Below, piece by piece: positions 53,242 through 63,137 of a stretch of 64,000 nucleotides of DNA. The position numbers were made by a program, and so were the translations under genes. The notes beneath the pieces were generated by a model that was not told the origin of the DNA, did not search any database, and worked only from the letters and a program-made list of their open reading frames with translations. Position 1 is the first letter of the stretch. The number at the start of each line of letters is the position of its first letter. Source of the DNA: CAZYFH01 sp964646815 (GTDB taxonomy: Bacteria > Acidobacteriota > Vicinamibacteria > Vicinamibacterales > UBA8438); contig CAZYFH010000003.1 in NCBI GenBank assembly GCA_964646815.1, forward strand, positions 62,001 to 126,000, written 5' to 3'.

Positions 53242-54018
53242 CTACAGTCCAAGCACGTTTTTCTGGAGCTTGGTGAGTTCCTGCGCCTCGGCCCACAGAT
53301 CGAGCTCGACCGCGGCCAGCTCGTCGACCTCAGGCACGGCGTTGCCGTCCATCCGCAGGTCGATCGCCTTAAGGTAGGTCCGACAGGAGCCGCACCCCTC
53401 GACGCGCACGTGCGGCCAGACGTCGCTGACGTGATACGACAGCTCGTCGGGTCGCTCTTCGCCGCATGCCGGGCAGCGCCCACGCAGGAACGACCACTCG
53501 GACGAACACAGCGAACAGCGCAGCAACCGACGTCCAGTGACCTCGGGCTCGTCACGCAAGACGGCGAGCAGCGGCGGCGATCCACAGCGCGAACACGACG
53601 TCCGCCGCGAGCTCTCCTGGTTGCCGCCGAGCGCCGCGGTTCCCGTCACGAGCGCCTCGGCGATTGGCTGGAGAAACGCCCGCGGGAAGAACTCGAGGGG
53701 CGCCACGTCGCACGCGAGACTGGCTGCAAGATCGTCCAGCCTGCGTGCCACGAGAAATGACGAAAGCAGCTCGCGGGCCGCCGCCGGCTCCGACCCAAGA
53801 CGGGTCGCGACCGCCGACAGCACGTCGGTCGCGGCACCACCCACGTCGCCGACAAACCGCGCGAACGCCGCCTCGCGCGCACCGGCTGGGAGGCGGTCGA
53901 GTTGCAGCCGGGCGACCTCGTCGTCAGACGGTTCGACCGCACGCCTCCACGCGGACCGCTGCGCTTTGCGGTAGAGCGGTTCCTGGAGATCGAGCACGCT
54001 CACGTAGAACGCGAGCAA
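53242..54018 (-). CDS. fdhE: Formate dehydrogenase accessory protein FdhE
   Basis: 258 aa from a TTG at 54018. Four CxxC pairs in order, CSRCG, CSLC, CPAC and CGSC, form the FdhE rubredoxin-like iron-binding region. FdhE helps assemble and activate the respiratory formate dehydrogenase. Family similarity continues upstream: HPLWTRRRDRAERL, then RAERPHAEEL, matches the usual N-terminal helix but has no ATG, GTG or TTG before an in-frame TGA near 54170. A rare start, a sequencing error or a frameshift must explain this. Follows the cytochrome b gene on the same strand. Confidence 0.85.
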   Translation of the reverse strand: MLAFYVSVLDLQEPLYRKAQRSAWRRAVEPSDDEVARLQLDRLPAGAREAAFARFVGDVGGAATDVLSAVATRLGSEPAAARELLSSFLVARRLDDLAASLACDVAPLEFFPRAFLQPIAEALVTGTAALGGNQESSRRTSCSRCGSPPLLAVLRDEPEVTGRRLLRCSLCSSEWSFLRGRCPACGEERPDELSYHVSDVWPHVRVEGCGSCRTYLKAIDLRMDGNAVPEVDELAAVELDLWAEAQELTKLQKNVLGL

Positions 54019-54234
54019 CTCCTCGGCGTGCGGCCGTTCGGCACGCAGCCGCTCGGCTCGGTCGCGACGGCGTGTCCAGAGTGGGTGAGTAGCCGTGGGC
54101 GGCGCTCCGGGCTCAGGACTTGGGGCTGAGAACCCAGGGCGACGGAAAGACGCCTTGGTGCCCCATATTCGTCATAGGGACAGCAGATTCTGGCGCGCGG
54201 CGCCCAGGTGGCAAGGCGCGACTGTTACAGTCCA

Positions 54235-54855
54235 CTACGTTCGCGTCTTCTCTTCGTACCACCGCGGATGGTGATGACTCGCCCACCGGCGAGTCACCGT
54301 GCCGTCGATCATGGCGCGGGCGGTGCCCGGGTAGGCCACAGTCCCGAGGTAGACATGGAGCACGAGGAGCATACCGCCGGCAAGCGTCGCCGCGAAGTGC
54401 GCGAGACGCATCATGGCGAGCAGGGATGGTCCGAACGACGCCGGGAACCACAACGCCACACCGCTCGCCAGGAAGACGACCGCCAGCCCGCCCTGCGCCC
54501 AGAAAAACATCTTCTGTCCGGCGTTGTATTTTCCGGCGGGCGGCACCTTGTCGTGCTGGCGCGACGCGTAGTATCGAACCGCGCCGAGCCAGCGCCAGTC
54601 GGTCTCGCTCAGGAACATGTCGCGGATCCAGATCGCGACCATAACGAACATGCCCGCGCTGAACACGGCGCCAACCCACGGGTGCAGCACGCGCGCCGCT
54701 GGGCCACCACCAACGAGCGTGGTGATCCAAAACAACGATGGGTAGGCGAACGCCAAACCCGTCGCGAGCAGAATAACGAAGCCCACACCCACGACCCAGT
54801 GCAGGACACGCTCGAAGAACGTGAAGCGATGGAGGATACCGTCGGTCATGACCAC
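54235..54855 (-). CDS. fdnI: Formate dehydrogenase cytochrome b subunit (gamma)
   Basis: 206 aa from GTG 54855 (ATG 54849 also possible). Four transmembrane helices with histidines for two b hemes: FFERVLHWVVGVGFVILL, HPWVGAVFSAGMFVM, and ARLAHFAATLAGGMLLVLHVYLG. The C-terminal WASHHHPRWYEE is typical of FdnI/FdoI. It anchors the enzyme and passes formate electrons to quinone. It lies 28 bp after the iron-sulfur subunit. Confidence 0.92.
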   Translation of the reverse strand: MVMTDGILHRFTFFERVLHWVVGVGFVILLATGLAFAYPSLFWITTLVGGGPAARVLHPWVGAVFSAGMFVMVAIWIRDMFLSETDWRWLGAVRYYASRQHDKVPPAGKYNAGQKMFFWAQGGLAVVFLASGVALWFPASFGPSLLAMMRLAHFAATLAGGMLLVLHVYLGTVAYPGTARAMIDGTVTRRWASHHHPRWYEEKTRT

Positions 54856-54883
54856 ACCGTAAGCACCCAGGTCCCTACGCGAG

Positions 54884-55741
54884 TCATTCCTCTACCCGAT
54901 CTGGCCCATACGCGAGCAGGTGAACGAGCGCGCCGACCACGCTGAAGCTGAGCAGATACGCGCCGACGCGTTTGAGAAAGCCAAGCGCGGTCATCGGCGC
55001 CGGGCTGGCCGTCGGATCCGCCGGCAAGCTGTAGTCGTCGAGCCGGTCGCCGTGGGGCACGACGTACATCATGTGTGTGCCGCCGACGCCTGCCGGGTTG
55101 TATACGGCCGCGTTCGCGTAGCCGCGCGCCTTGAGCGTCTCGATCTTTTGGTCGGCCAACGCGAGCATGTCGGTCTTGGATCCCCAGGCAATCGCATTGG
55201 TCGGACAGGTCTTCACGCACGCCGGCTCGAGCCCGGCCTCGACCCGGTCGACGCACATGTTGCACTTCGAGACCTTTCGCGTGCTGGCATCGAACCGCGG
55301 GATGTCGAACGGACACCCGGTCACGCAGTACTGACAGCCGATGCAATTCTCCTGATTGAAGTCGACGATGCCGTTCGTGTATTGCACGATGGCGCCCGGG
55401 GCGGGACACGCGAACAGGCAACCCGGTTCCTCGCAGTGAAGACAGGCGTCCTTCTTAATCAGCCAGTTGAGGTTGCCGTCGATCTCCACCTCGTTGAAAC
55501 GCATCAGCAGCCACGTGTTCGGGCTCAGATCCTTATGGCTCTGATAGCTCCCGAAGTTGGCCGTTGGCTCGATGCCCAGGTCGTTCCACTCCTTGCAGGC
55601 GACCTCGCATCCCTTGCAGCCGATGCACTTCGAGATATCGACCAGCTTGGCGTAGGTGGGGCCCGCCGAGCGGAGCGCGTCCATCGGGATCAGCGCCCCC
55701 GGAGTTGCCGAGATGCGGCGGATGGCGAGGGTGTCGGGCAT
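54884..55741 (-). CDS. fdnH: Formate dehydrogenase iron-sulfur subunit (beta)
   Basis: 285 aa. Four ferredoxin-type cluster motifs, beginning CIGCKGCEVACKEW and ENCIGCQYCVTGCPF, are present. A C-terminal membrane helix (SFSVVGALVHLLAYG) matches FdnH/FdxH. It carries electrons from the catalytic subunit to cytochrome b. The stop codon is 28 bp before the gamma subunit start. A 190-bp gap with a hairpin separates it from the catalytic gene. Confidence 0.93.
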   Translation of the reverse strand: MPDTLAIRRISATPGALIPMDALRSAGPTYAKLVDISKCIGCKGCEVACKEWNDLGIEPTANFGSYQSHKDLSPNTWLLMRFNEVEIDGNLNWLIKKDACLHCEEPGCLFACPAPGAIVQYTNGIVDFNQENCIGCQYCVTGCPFDIPRFDASTRKVSKCNMCVDRVEAGLEPACVKTCPTNAIAWGSKTDMLALADQKIETLKARGYANAAVYNPAGVGGTHMMYVVPHGDRLDDYSLPADPTASPAPMTALGFLKRVGAYLLSFSVVGALVHLLAYGPDRVEE

Positions 55742-55829
55742 GGGTCGGGCTCAGCGTCCTCGGGGCCCGCGCGGTTGCGTCTGGTGCCAGCCGCGAGCAT
55801 CCCTCCAGAACCCAGCTCGCCTCGGTGAA

Positions 55830-55859
55830 CGTTTCGCCGCTTGGAGGTGCGGCGAAGCG
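55830..55859 (-). promoter_or_regulatory. Hairpin between catalytic and beta subunit genes
   Basis: CGTTTCGCCGC and GCGGCGAAGCG pair over 11 bp (one G-U) around an 8-nt loop. In the transcript it would lie between the two coding regions and could stabilise or process the message, which would help set subunit ratio. Function inferred. Confidence 0.35.
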
Positions 55860-55930
55860 TCGTCTCGCCAAAGGCAAACGGTTTCTTCCAGGATGTGCGC
55901 GACCAGCACCAACGAATCCTTGGCCATCGT

Positions 55931-58900
55931 CTACGCGCGCTCCAGGTTCACCAGAAAGGCCTTGAACTCCGGGCACCGGGTGTTGGCATCGCCGACGAAG
56001 GGCGTCAGCAGGTTCGCCATCGAACCCTGCGTCAGGCCGACGAACCCCCAGTGCACGGGGATCCCCACTGTCCAGACGACCTTGCCGTTCACCCGGAGCG
56101 GCTTGATCCGCTTCGTGACAATGGCCGTCCCCTGCACCGCGCCGCGCTTCGAGCGAACGCGGACATGACTCCCATTCGGTATGCCCTTCTCCGCGGCGAG
56201 CCCCTCGGGCACCTCGACGAAGAAATCGGGCATCGCCTCGACGAGATACGGCACGTTGCTCGTGACGAAGTGCTCACGTTCGACGACGCGATACACCGTG
56301 CAGGCATACGGGAACTCGGCGTCCCCGTTGGCGGCCAGCGTTTCGCGCACGCCGTCATACCAGCGGATGACGGGGTTCACCGGCACCGCTTCGTGGAGCA
56401 CGTTCGTGGTCGGGCTCTCGACCGGCTCGTAATGCTCCGAGAACGGTCCGTCGGCAAGGTGCGTGCTAAAGAGCCGCGCGACCCCCTCTTCGTTCATGAT
56501 GAACGCGCCCGCTGCATCGGGGGCGGGGGGCGTCGTCCGGCCGTAGTCGGGCACGTCGCCGATCCACTCGCGACCGTTCCAGGCAATGCCAGCGCGTGTG
56601 CCGTCCCATGGACGGCCGTCCGCGTCCGCCGAGGCTCGGTTGTACAACACGCGACGGTTGGCGGGCCAACTGAACGCCCAGTCGTGGTGCATGCCAAGAC
56701 CCGTCGGGTCGGCAGTGCCCCGACGCTGCATCTGGTTCCCCGCCTCGGTGAAGCTGCCCGTATAGATCCAGTTCCCTGCCGCTGTTGTACCGTCGTCGCG
56801 CAACTCGCCGAACGATGCGAGCTGCTGGCCGGTCGCGAGGTCGCGTCCGTTGATCTCCTTGGCCAGCTCGACCATCGTCGGCTCGCGCGGGTTGAGGTAG
56901 TCCCAGGTCAGATGCTGAATCGGGTCGTCAAAGGTGCCGCCCTCTTCCTGATAGAGCTCTTTCACCCGCCAGAACAGCTCGGACAGGATCCAGGTGTCGG
57001 GCTTGACGCCAATCGGCGGGTCGATCGCCTTCTCTTTCCACTGCGCCCAGCGCCCGCTGTTCGTGAACGAGCCATCCCGCTCGATCCAGTGAGAGGACGG
57101 CAGGTAGAGCACCTCGGTGTCGATCTCCTCGGGGTTCATCCCCGGCGCCTTCCAGAACTCGGCGGAGTCGAGCATGAACGGGTCGATGACGACCTTCCAC
57201 TTGAGCCTGGTCATCGCGTCAAGCAGACGCGGCACGTCTGGCCCGGCGAGCAACGGGTTGAACCCGAGCGCGATGAACCCTTCGAGCTTCCCCTGGTGCG
57301 CCTTGTCCCACAGCGACAGCCAGGTGGCGTCCTCGCCCTGTTTCGCCAGGTAGTCGTACGCGAAGTCGTTGTCGGGGGTTGCATGGGCGCCGAACCACGC
57401 TTTCATCTGCGAGACATAAAACTTCGGATAGTTCCCCCAGTAGTTGACCGTGTCGGACACGAGCGGCCGCGGTGTCGAATCACCCAGGTGCCGACCCAGC
57501 GAGGTCTGCTCGGGCGTCGGCACCTTCAGATATCCGGGGAGGATGCCAGCGACGATGGCGTGGTCGGTCGCCCCCTGCACATTGGCGTGACCGCGTAGAG
57601 CGTTGATGCCGCCGCCCGGCCGGCCAATGTTGCCGAGCAGCAGCTGCACGATCGCCGCGGTCCGGATGATCTGGCTGCCGACCGTGTGCATCGTCCAGCC
57701 GACGGCATACATGATGGTCCCGACACGATCGGCGCGCCCGGTCGAGCAGATGATTTCCGCCATCGCGATGAAGTCGTCTGCCGAGCAGCCGGCAATGTCG
57801 GCGACGACGGCCGGCGTGTAGCGATCGTAGTGCGCCTTGAGCAGCTGGAAGACCGACCGGGGGTGCTCCAGTGACGGGTCACGGCTAACGTAGCCGTCGG
57901 GGCCGCGCTCGTAGTCCCACGCGCTCTTGTCGTAGTTACCGGCCGCCTCATCGAATCCGGCGAACAACCCGTCTGCGAACCCGTAGTCCCTCCCGACGAT
58001 GAACGACCCGTTCGTGTGCACGCGGACATAGTCGGCGTGGTGCAGGTCGTTCTGGAGCATGTAGCGAATCAACCCGCCGAGGACCGCGATGTCGGCGCCT
58101 GGGCGAATCTGCATATGCCGGTCGGCGACCGCCGACGTGCGGGTGAAGCGCGGGTCGATCGTGAGGAGCTTCGCGCCGCCGTTGTCACGCGCCTCGAGCG
58201 CCCATTTGAAGCCACACGGATGGTTCTCCGCAGGGTTTGCGCCCATGACCAGCACGACGTCGGCGTTCTTGATGTCCTTCCAGTGGTTGGTCATCGCCCC
58301 GCGGCCGAACGTGGCGGCCAGACTGGCCACCGTGGGGCTGTGTCATATGCGGGCCTGGTGATCGATGTAGACCAGGCCCATGGCGCGCATCGTTTTCGTG
58401 ATGAGGTACGCGTCCTCGTTCGAGACCGTCGCGCTCCCGACCCAGGCGATACCGTCCGCGCGGTTGACGACGCGTCCCTCGGTGTCGCGCTCGCTGAACG
58501 AGGCGTCCCGGGAGTCCTTGAACTTGCGCGCGAACCAGTCCATCGCGAAGTCCCAGTCGACTTCCTTCCACTCCGACGCGCCCGCCTCGCGCAGCAATGG
58601 CTGGTGCCGCAGGCGCGGGCTGATGGCAAGCTGCATCTGCGAGGCGCCTTTTGGACACAGCGTGCCGCCGTTGATGGGGTTGTCGGGGTCGCCTTCGACA
58701 TGAATGACGGTGTTCGTCGTGTTCAAACCGCCGCTGCCGTGCACATACGCAATGGTGCCGCAACCGACGGCGCAGTACGGACAGACCGTCTTGTACTCCT
58801 TCGCGTTGCGGATCTTCAGCTGACGAACCGCAGCATGAGCCGGGCGGAGATCGAACCCGAGCGCACTGATGCCCACACCACCAACGACCGACGCCTTGAT

Positions 58901-58939
58901 GAAGGTACGGCGGGAAATATCCATGAACGGCTGGGACAT
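55931..58939 (-). CDS. fdnG: Formate dehydrogenase catalytic subunit, selenoprotein (FdnG type)
   Basis: About 1002 aa, read through one UGA (58343-58345) as selenocysteine at residue 199. Two frames (58939-58343 and 58342-55931) join without gap: QARI, Sec, HSPTVASLAATFGRGAMTNHW. E. coli FdnG has the same QAR-x-Sec-H arrangement. A Tat signal, SRRTFIKAS, is at 9-17. The [4Fe-4S] ligands are C53, C56, C60 and C95. Mo/W-bis-MGD domains follow, ending ANTRCPEFKAFLVNLERA. Oxidises formate to CO2 in the periplasm. Start ATG 58939; ATG 58924 is possible. A SECIS-like hairpin follows the UGA. Confidence 0.93.
58313..58331 (-). promoter_or_regulatory. Bacterial SECIS-like hairpin
   Basis: Eleven bases after the UGA the message reads GGTGGCC-AGTCT-GGCCGCC, a 7-bp stem (one G-U) with a 5-nt AGUCU loop. 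E. coli fdhF has a similar stem and a GGUCU-containing apical loop at the same distance, where SelB binds. Position and loop strongly support selenocysteine insertion. Confidence 0.8.
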
Positions 58940-59022
58940 GTATATACCACACTCGGGATGGACGGCGAGGCGTTGCGTCCAGACGGCACCCTGGGAGACA
59001 CTTCGCATCGGGAGGACACCAC

Positions 59023-59505
59023 ATGCGACGCACGTGTGTACTCATGACCGTCGGCGCTATTGGAATCGCGACCGCCGGCCTCGCCCAAACGCGCACCGCC
59101 CGACCGGTCGCCTCCATCAAGCAGATTCAGGAGGCGATGGTCTCGCCCGCCTCCGATGTCATCTTCAACGTCGGCCGTGCAGCGCCCCAGACCGACGCAG
59201 AGTGGGCCGTGGTCCGAAACGCCGCAGTGATTCTCACCGAGGCCGGCAACTTGTTCATGCTCGACGGGCGGGCCCGGGATGCGGAGGAATGGATGGAGAT
59301 GGCCGGTGCGCTGGTCGACGCAGGTGCAGCGGCCCTCGCAGCCACCGAGGCACGGGACGTCGATGCGGTCCTCGACGCCGGCAACGGGATCGTCGACGTG
59401 TGCGAAACCTGCCATGTGCCGTACCGCGACGGCGGGCGTCGGATGGGGCCGCCCCCCACGCCGGACGACCCACCACCGCCTGACATCGCCGACCTCAGGG
59501 AGTGA
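59023..59505 (+). CDS. Periplasmic heme-c protein (cytochrome c'-like)
   Basis: 160 aa. Signal peptide 1-21 (VGAIGIATAGLAQ). Four predicted helices and a C-terminal CETCH at 127-131 resemble class II cytochromes c (cytochrome c'), although the tail after CETCH is a Pro-rich PPPTPDDPPPP. It diverges from fdnG across 83 bp, so it is probably co-regulated and may accept electrons in formate respiration or bind small gases. Role inferred. Confidence 0.7.
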   Translation: MRRTCVLMTVGAIGIATAGLAQTRTARPVASIKQIQEAMVSPASDVIFNVGRAAPQTDAEWAVVRNAAVILTEAGNLFMLDGRARDAEEWMEMAGALVDAGAAALAATEARDVDAVLDAGNGIVDVCETCHVPYRDGGRRMGPPPTPDDPPPPDIADLRE

Positions 59506-59529
59506 CGTCGTCGACAACGAGTATCGCCA

Positions 59530-60387
59530 GTGGTGGAAAGGATCTCGCGCGTGCCGCAACGTCGAGCATCAGGTGTCCGCGCCGTGGCGGTTCGCCGGCG
59601 CGGTCAGGACCTCGACGAGGACCTCGTCGTGGTCGAGGAACCGCTCGAGATCCGCGTCGATGGAAAGCCGCTAGTCGTCACCATGCGCACGCCGGGCCAC
59701 GATGCGGAACTCGCAGCCGGCTTCCTCTTCGCCGAGGGGATCGTCTCGAGCGGGCGGGACATCGCGGAGCATCGGGAGGAGACCGGCACCGATGCCGGCG
59801 GGACGCAGATCCGTGTGACCAGCTTCGCCGGCGACCGGATCGACGTGCGGCTCCGCGACGGCGCGCGACACTCCCGCGTCGAGATGGTGGAGCGCGAGTT
59901 CCGCGCCACATCGGCCTGCGGTGTCTGCGGCAAGGAACAGATCGCGGATCTCGACCAGGATCTGCCTACGATCGAGCCTGCCCCCTTCTCAACCACGCTG
60001 CTCGAGGCGCTGCCCGATCGGCTCCGTGAACAACAGGAGCTGTTCGAGGCGACCGGCGGCATTCACGCCGCTGGGCTCTTCGCGCTCGACGGCACCGCAC
60101 TGTGCGTCCGCGAGGACATCGGCCGCCACAATGCGGTCGACAAAGTGATCGGGCACTTCGTGCTGAACGCAGATGTCCCGCTGCGCGAGCGGATACTGGT
60201 CGTGAGCGGCCGGGCGGGATTCGAGTTGGTCCAGAAGGCGCTCAAAGCGGCGATCCCGGTCATGGTCTCGGTCGGGGCGGCGTCGAGCATTGCCGCCGAC
60301 ATGGCGACAAGAGCGGGAATGGCACTCTATTCCTTCGCTGGACGGGGCCGTGGAAATCTGCACGTCGCGGGCGAGGACGCCCGCTAA
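59530..60387 (+). CDS. fdhD: Formate dehydrogenase sulfurtransferase FdhD
   Basis: 285 aa from GTG 59530. FdhD transfers sulfur from IscS to the molybdenum cofactor of formate dehydrogenase. EEPLEIRVDGKPLVVTMRTPGHD and the redox pair C130-G-V-C133 (SACGVCGKEQI) are diagnostic. RAGFELVQKALKAAIPVMVSVGAAS follows. Together with FdhE in this window, the maturation set for the enzyme is nearly complete; selenocysteine machinery is not seen here. Confidence 0.93.
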   Translation: MVERISRVPQRRASGVRAVAVRRRGQDLDEDLVVVEEPLEIRVDGKPLVVTMRTPGHDAELAAGFLFAEGIVSSGRDIAEHREETGTDAGGTQIRVTSFAGDRIDVRLRDGARHSRVEMVEREFRATSACGVCGKEQIADLDQDLPTIEPAPFSTTLLEALPDRLREQQELFEATGGIHAAGLFALDGTALCVREDIGRHNAVDKVIGHFVLNADVPLRERILVVSGRAGFELVQKALKAAIPVMVSVGAASSIAADMATRAGMALYSFAGRGRGNLHVAGEDAR

Positions 60388-60433
60388 TCGCCTGAATGCC
60401 CTTGCCGTCTATCATTGTGCTCGGAGGTTGCCC

Positions 60434-61429
60434 ATGACAGGTCGCTACGCACGTCTCATCGCGGTCGTCGTTGCCATCACAGCGTGGAGTGTGCCGATCG
60501 GCGCGCAGCCGCAGGAAGTCGAGGGCGCCAACGCGGTGCTGCCGTGGGCCTACGTGCTCAACGAACCGACGTCAGGAAACGCCGACGCGCCCGATCCAGA
60601 CGAGGTAGTGACGGTCCCCGGCTCCAGCGTGTCGATGCCGCGCTCAGCGATCAACCTCAACAATGGACCACCCGACTGGCACCCAGACGGCCACCCGCCG
60701 ATGCCCGAGTTGGTCGCTAAAGGCGCTGGCGATGGTGTGGTCGCCTGCGGCTACTGCCACCTGCCGAACGGCCAGGGCAAGCCGGAGAACGCCAGCGTCG
60801 CTGGCCAGCCGTACGCGTACATCGTGCAGCAGATGGCTGACTGGCGAAACGGTCTACGCAAGACGGGCGAGCCGCGGATGGGCCCGCCGTCCTTCATGGA
60901 GCGGATCGGCCTGGCCGCCACCGATGCGCAGGCTCGTGTCGCCGCGGAGTACTTCTCGTCAATCGACTTCAAGCCATGGATTCGCGTGGTGGAAACGGAC
61001 ACGGTGCCGAAGATGCGGTACTCCGGCTGGATTCACAAAGTGGCAGAGGGCGGTGGCATGGAGCCGATCGGCACGCGCGTGGTCGAGACGCCGGAGGACC
61101 TGCACCGAACCGAGTTACGTGACGACGCCTCGGGCTTCATCGCCTACGTGCCCACCGGAGCCATCGCGCGAGGCGCGCATCTGGCCACGACCGGCGACAA
61201 CGGAAGGACCACAATCTGCGCCGTCTGTCATGGCCCCCAGTTGAGGGGTCTAGGTCCGGTACCGGCGCTCGCGGGTCGCTCACCGAGCTATATCGCCCGC
61301 CAGCTCTACGATCTCCAGACGGGTGCGCGGCACGGCGCGTGGTCAGACCTGATGAACGCAACCGTCGCCAACCTCACGGTGGAGGATATCGTCAACATCG
61401 CCGCGTACACCGCAAGCCTCGAACCGTGA
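60434..61429 (+). CDS. Diheme cytochrome c
   Basis: 331 aa from ATG 60434 with GGAGG 6 nt upstream. Signal peptide 1-24. Two c-heme motifs, CGYCH at 105-109 and CAVCH at 262-266, each in a cytochrome c-like segment with Met-containing loops (PRMGPPSFMERIG). A tandem cytochrome c4-like carrier in the periplasm. Its position after fdhD suggests a role in linking formate oxidation to a terminal oxidase or reductase; partner unknown. Confidence 0.85.
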   Translation: MTGRYARLIAVVVAITAWSVPIGAQPQEVEGANAVLPWAYVLNEPTSGNADAPDPDEVVTVPGSSVSMPRSAINLNNGPPDWHPDGHPPMPELVAKGAGDGVVACGYCHLPNGQGKPENASVAGQPYAYIVQQMADWRNGLRKTGEPRMGPPSFMERIGLAATDAQARVAAEYFSSIDFKPWIRVVETDTVPKMRYSGWIHKVAEGGGMEPIGTRVVETPEDLHRTELRDDASGFIAYVPTGAIARGAHLATTGDNGRTTICAVCHGPQLRGLGPVPALAGRSPSYIARQLYDLQTGARHGAWSDLMNATVANLTVEDIVNIAAYTASLEP

Positions 61430-61484
61430 CCCGTTTGATGCGCCGCATGAGGTGACCGATTCCCACAGGGACCCCCACGACTCG

Positions 61485-63047
61485 CTAGTCCGCATTCGGG
61501 TTGCGACAGGCAAAGCTGCTCTCCGCGTCGGGATCACCCTCACCGTCGTAGACCGCGACTTGCGGATAGGGGCAGATGGGGCGCGTCAGCGTCGCGGCTC
61601 CCGCCTGGTCGAGCTTTGACGCGACGAGCCGCTCCGGCGCCTCTCCACCCTCGACCCACGTCCGGATCGCCTCGACCCAGTCGACGCGGTCCGGTCCCAT
61701 GCCGCCGGCGCAATGCAGCACACCCGGCAGCATGTACAGCCGCGCGTAGTCGTGCGCTGTGGGGTCACCGGCTTCGAGACGCTCGTAGTAGTCGATGGTG
61801 CCAAGGGGCGTCAGCGCGAGATCTGACCATCCTGTCCAGTAGATGATCTTGCCGCCCGCGTCCCGGAAGCTGCCGAGATTCGTGTCGGTAGCGTCCAAGA
61901 TCTCTGCGGTGGCGGCCGTGTCCTCGCGCCACGTCGAGAAGTCGTATTGCGTGTAGTCCCACTCGGGATCGCCGAAGACGAAGTACTTGTAGAGCTCGGT
62001 GCCGAAACCATAGTGCGCGTTGGGCACCCCCTGGTCTATCCGCTGCTCCGACGAGACTATCCACGAGTCCCACCCGCCACGGTCATCCTCGCCGCCGTAG
62101 TTGAAGCCGAAGAACAGGGGGTCCCCGTTGGTCGTCGGCCCGTCATAGACCGCGTTGATCGCCACCAGCTGCTGTTCGGTCACGCAGTCGGCCCCAGGCT
62201 CGCCGCCTGCGCAGCGCGGCAGGTCCTCCGGCTGGAACCCGCAGCGCCGCGGATCGGTCATCACGCCGTCCTCGATGCCGTCGTCGGCATCGCAGGCGTC
62301 CAGGATGCTCGACCCGAGCAACCGTAGGTTGTCCGGTGTGAGGACCGGCGTGCTGGTGTCCCCGTCCGGGAAGATGGCCTGTTGTGTCTGGACGAACCCG
62401 GCCGTAAGCGCCGTCCAGTTGTAGGCGGGCGCCGCTGCCACGATGCCGTCGAAGTCGCCGGGGTAGCGCTGCGACTCCATCATCGCCTGGCCACCGCCAC
62501 GCGAGCAACCGACGAAGTAGGAGTAGTCGGGGGCCTGGTCGTAGTAGTGATTGATGATCGACTTCGCCGCCTCGGCCGTCAGGTGAATCGCGCGATGTCC
62601 GAAATTCTCCTGCCGCTCGGGGTTGTCGAGCGCCCAGCTCGCCTCGATGCCACCGCCTACATGGCCGGTGTCGGTGCCGACGGTCGCGTAGCCACGTTCG
62701 AGCGGCGACCCGCCATGCGCATACAACGTGCGCGCCTGATTCTGTACGCTCCCGACGTAACCGCCGCCGCCGCCCATGAGGAACCGGCCATTCCAGTCAC
62801 CCGCCGCCGGGAGCAACAGCTCGAAGTTGATCTCGGTCTCGATGGTGCCGGCAACCCGGCAGTGCGCGGGCCCGGCGTCACCGGCCGGCAGGCGCTCGGC
62901 GGCGGTGATCCGCATGTCGATCAGGTCAAGTGCCGTCAGATCGGTGCACGCATCCTGCGGGTCCGCGGCCGAGCTGACGCACGCCGCCGTGAACGCAAGG
63001 GCGAACGCCACGATGGTACCTAGGACGTGACGGATCTCAAGATGCAT
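61485..63047 (-). CDS. Tannase/feruloyl esterase family protein
   Basis: 520 aa from ATG 63047 with AAGGAG upstream. Signal peptide ends near TAACVSSA. Tannase-family features: FLMGGGGGYVGSVQ oxyanion region, nucleophile elbow VGCSRGGGQAMMESQRYP, a calcium-site-like CDADDGIEDGVMTDPRRC and the His in LPGVLHCAGGMGPD. It would hydrolyse ester bonds of plant phenolics or similar esters outside the cytoplasm. Substrate range cannot be told from sequence. Divergent from the CoA-transferase gene. Confidence 0.86.
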   Translation of the reverse strand: MHLEIRHVLGTIVAFALAFTAACVSSAADPQDACTDLTALDLIDMRITAAERLPAGDAGPAHCRVAGTIETEINFELLLPAAGDWNGRFLMGGGGGYVGSVQNQARTLYAHGGSPLERGYATVGTDTGHVGGGIEASWALDNPERQENFGHRAIHLTAEAAKSIINHYYDQAPDYSYFVGCSRGGGQAMMESQRYPGDFDGIVAAAPAYNWTALTAGFVQTQQAIFPDGDTSTPVLTPDNLRLLGSSILDACDADDGIEDGVMTDPRRCGFQPEDLPRCAGGEPGADCVTEQQLVAINAVYDGPTTNGDPLFFGFNYGGEDDRGGWDSWIVSSEQRIDQGVPNAHYGFGTELYKYFVFGDPEWDYTQYDFSTWREDTAATAEILDATDTNLGSFRDAGGKIIYWTGWSDLALTPLGTIDYYERLEAGDPTAHDYARLYMLPGVLHCAGGMGPDRVDWVEAIRTWVEGGEAPERLVASKLDQAGAATLTRPICPYPQVAVYDGEGDPDAESSFACRNPNAD

Positions 63048-63137
63048 CGATGTCTCCTTCGAGTCACGCGGTACCTGGACCATACTCACTCTGCTGCGAC
63101 TCGGCAAGACATCCTACGTGAGCCAAATCAGGCGGTT

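Noticed and set aside
55841..57598. 585-codon open frame on the plus strand
   Set aside because: It lies opposite the formate dehydrogenase catalytic gene; its translation is Arg/Pro/His-rich with no family motif, as expected for an antisense frame in GC-rich DNA.
55931..59008. Formate dehydrogenase catalytic gene as two genes or a nonsense pseudogene
   Set aside because: The UGA stands at the known selenocysteine position and a SECIS-like hairpin follows, so read-through explains the split better than decay.
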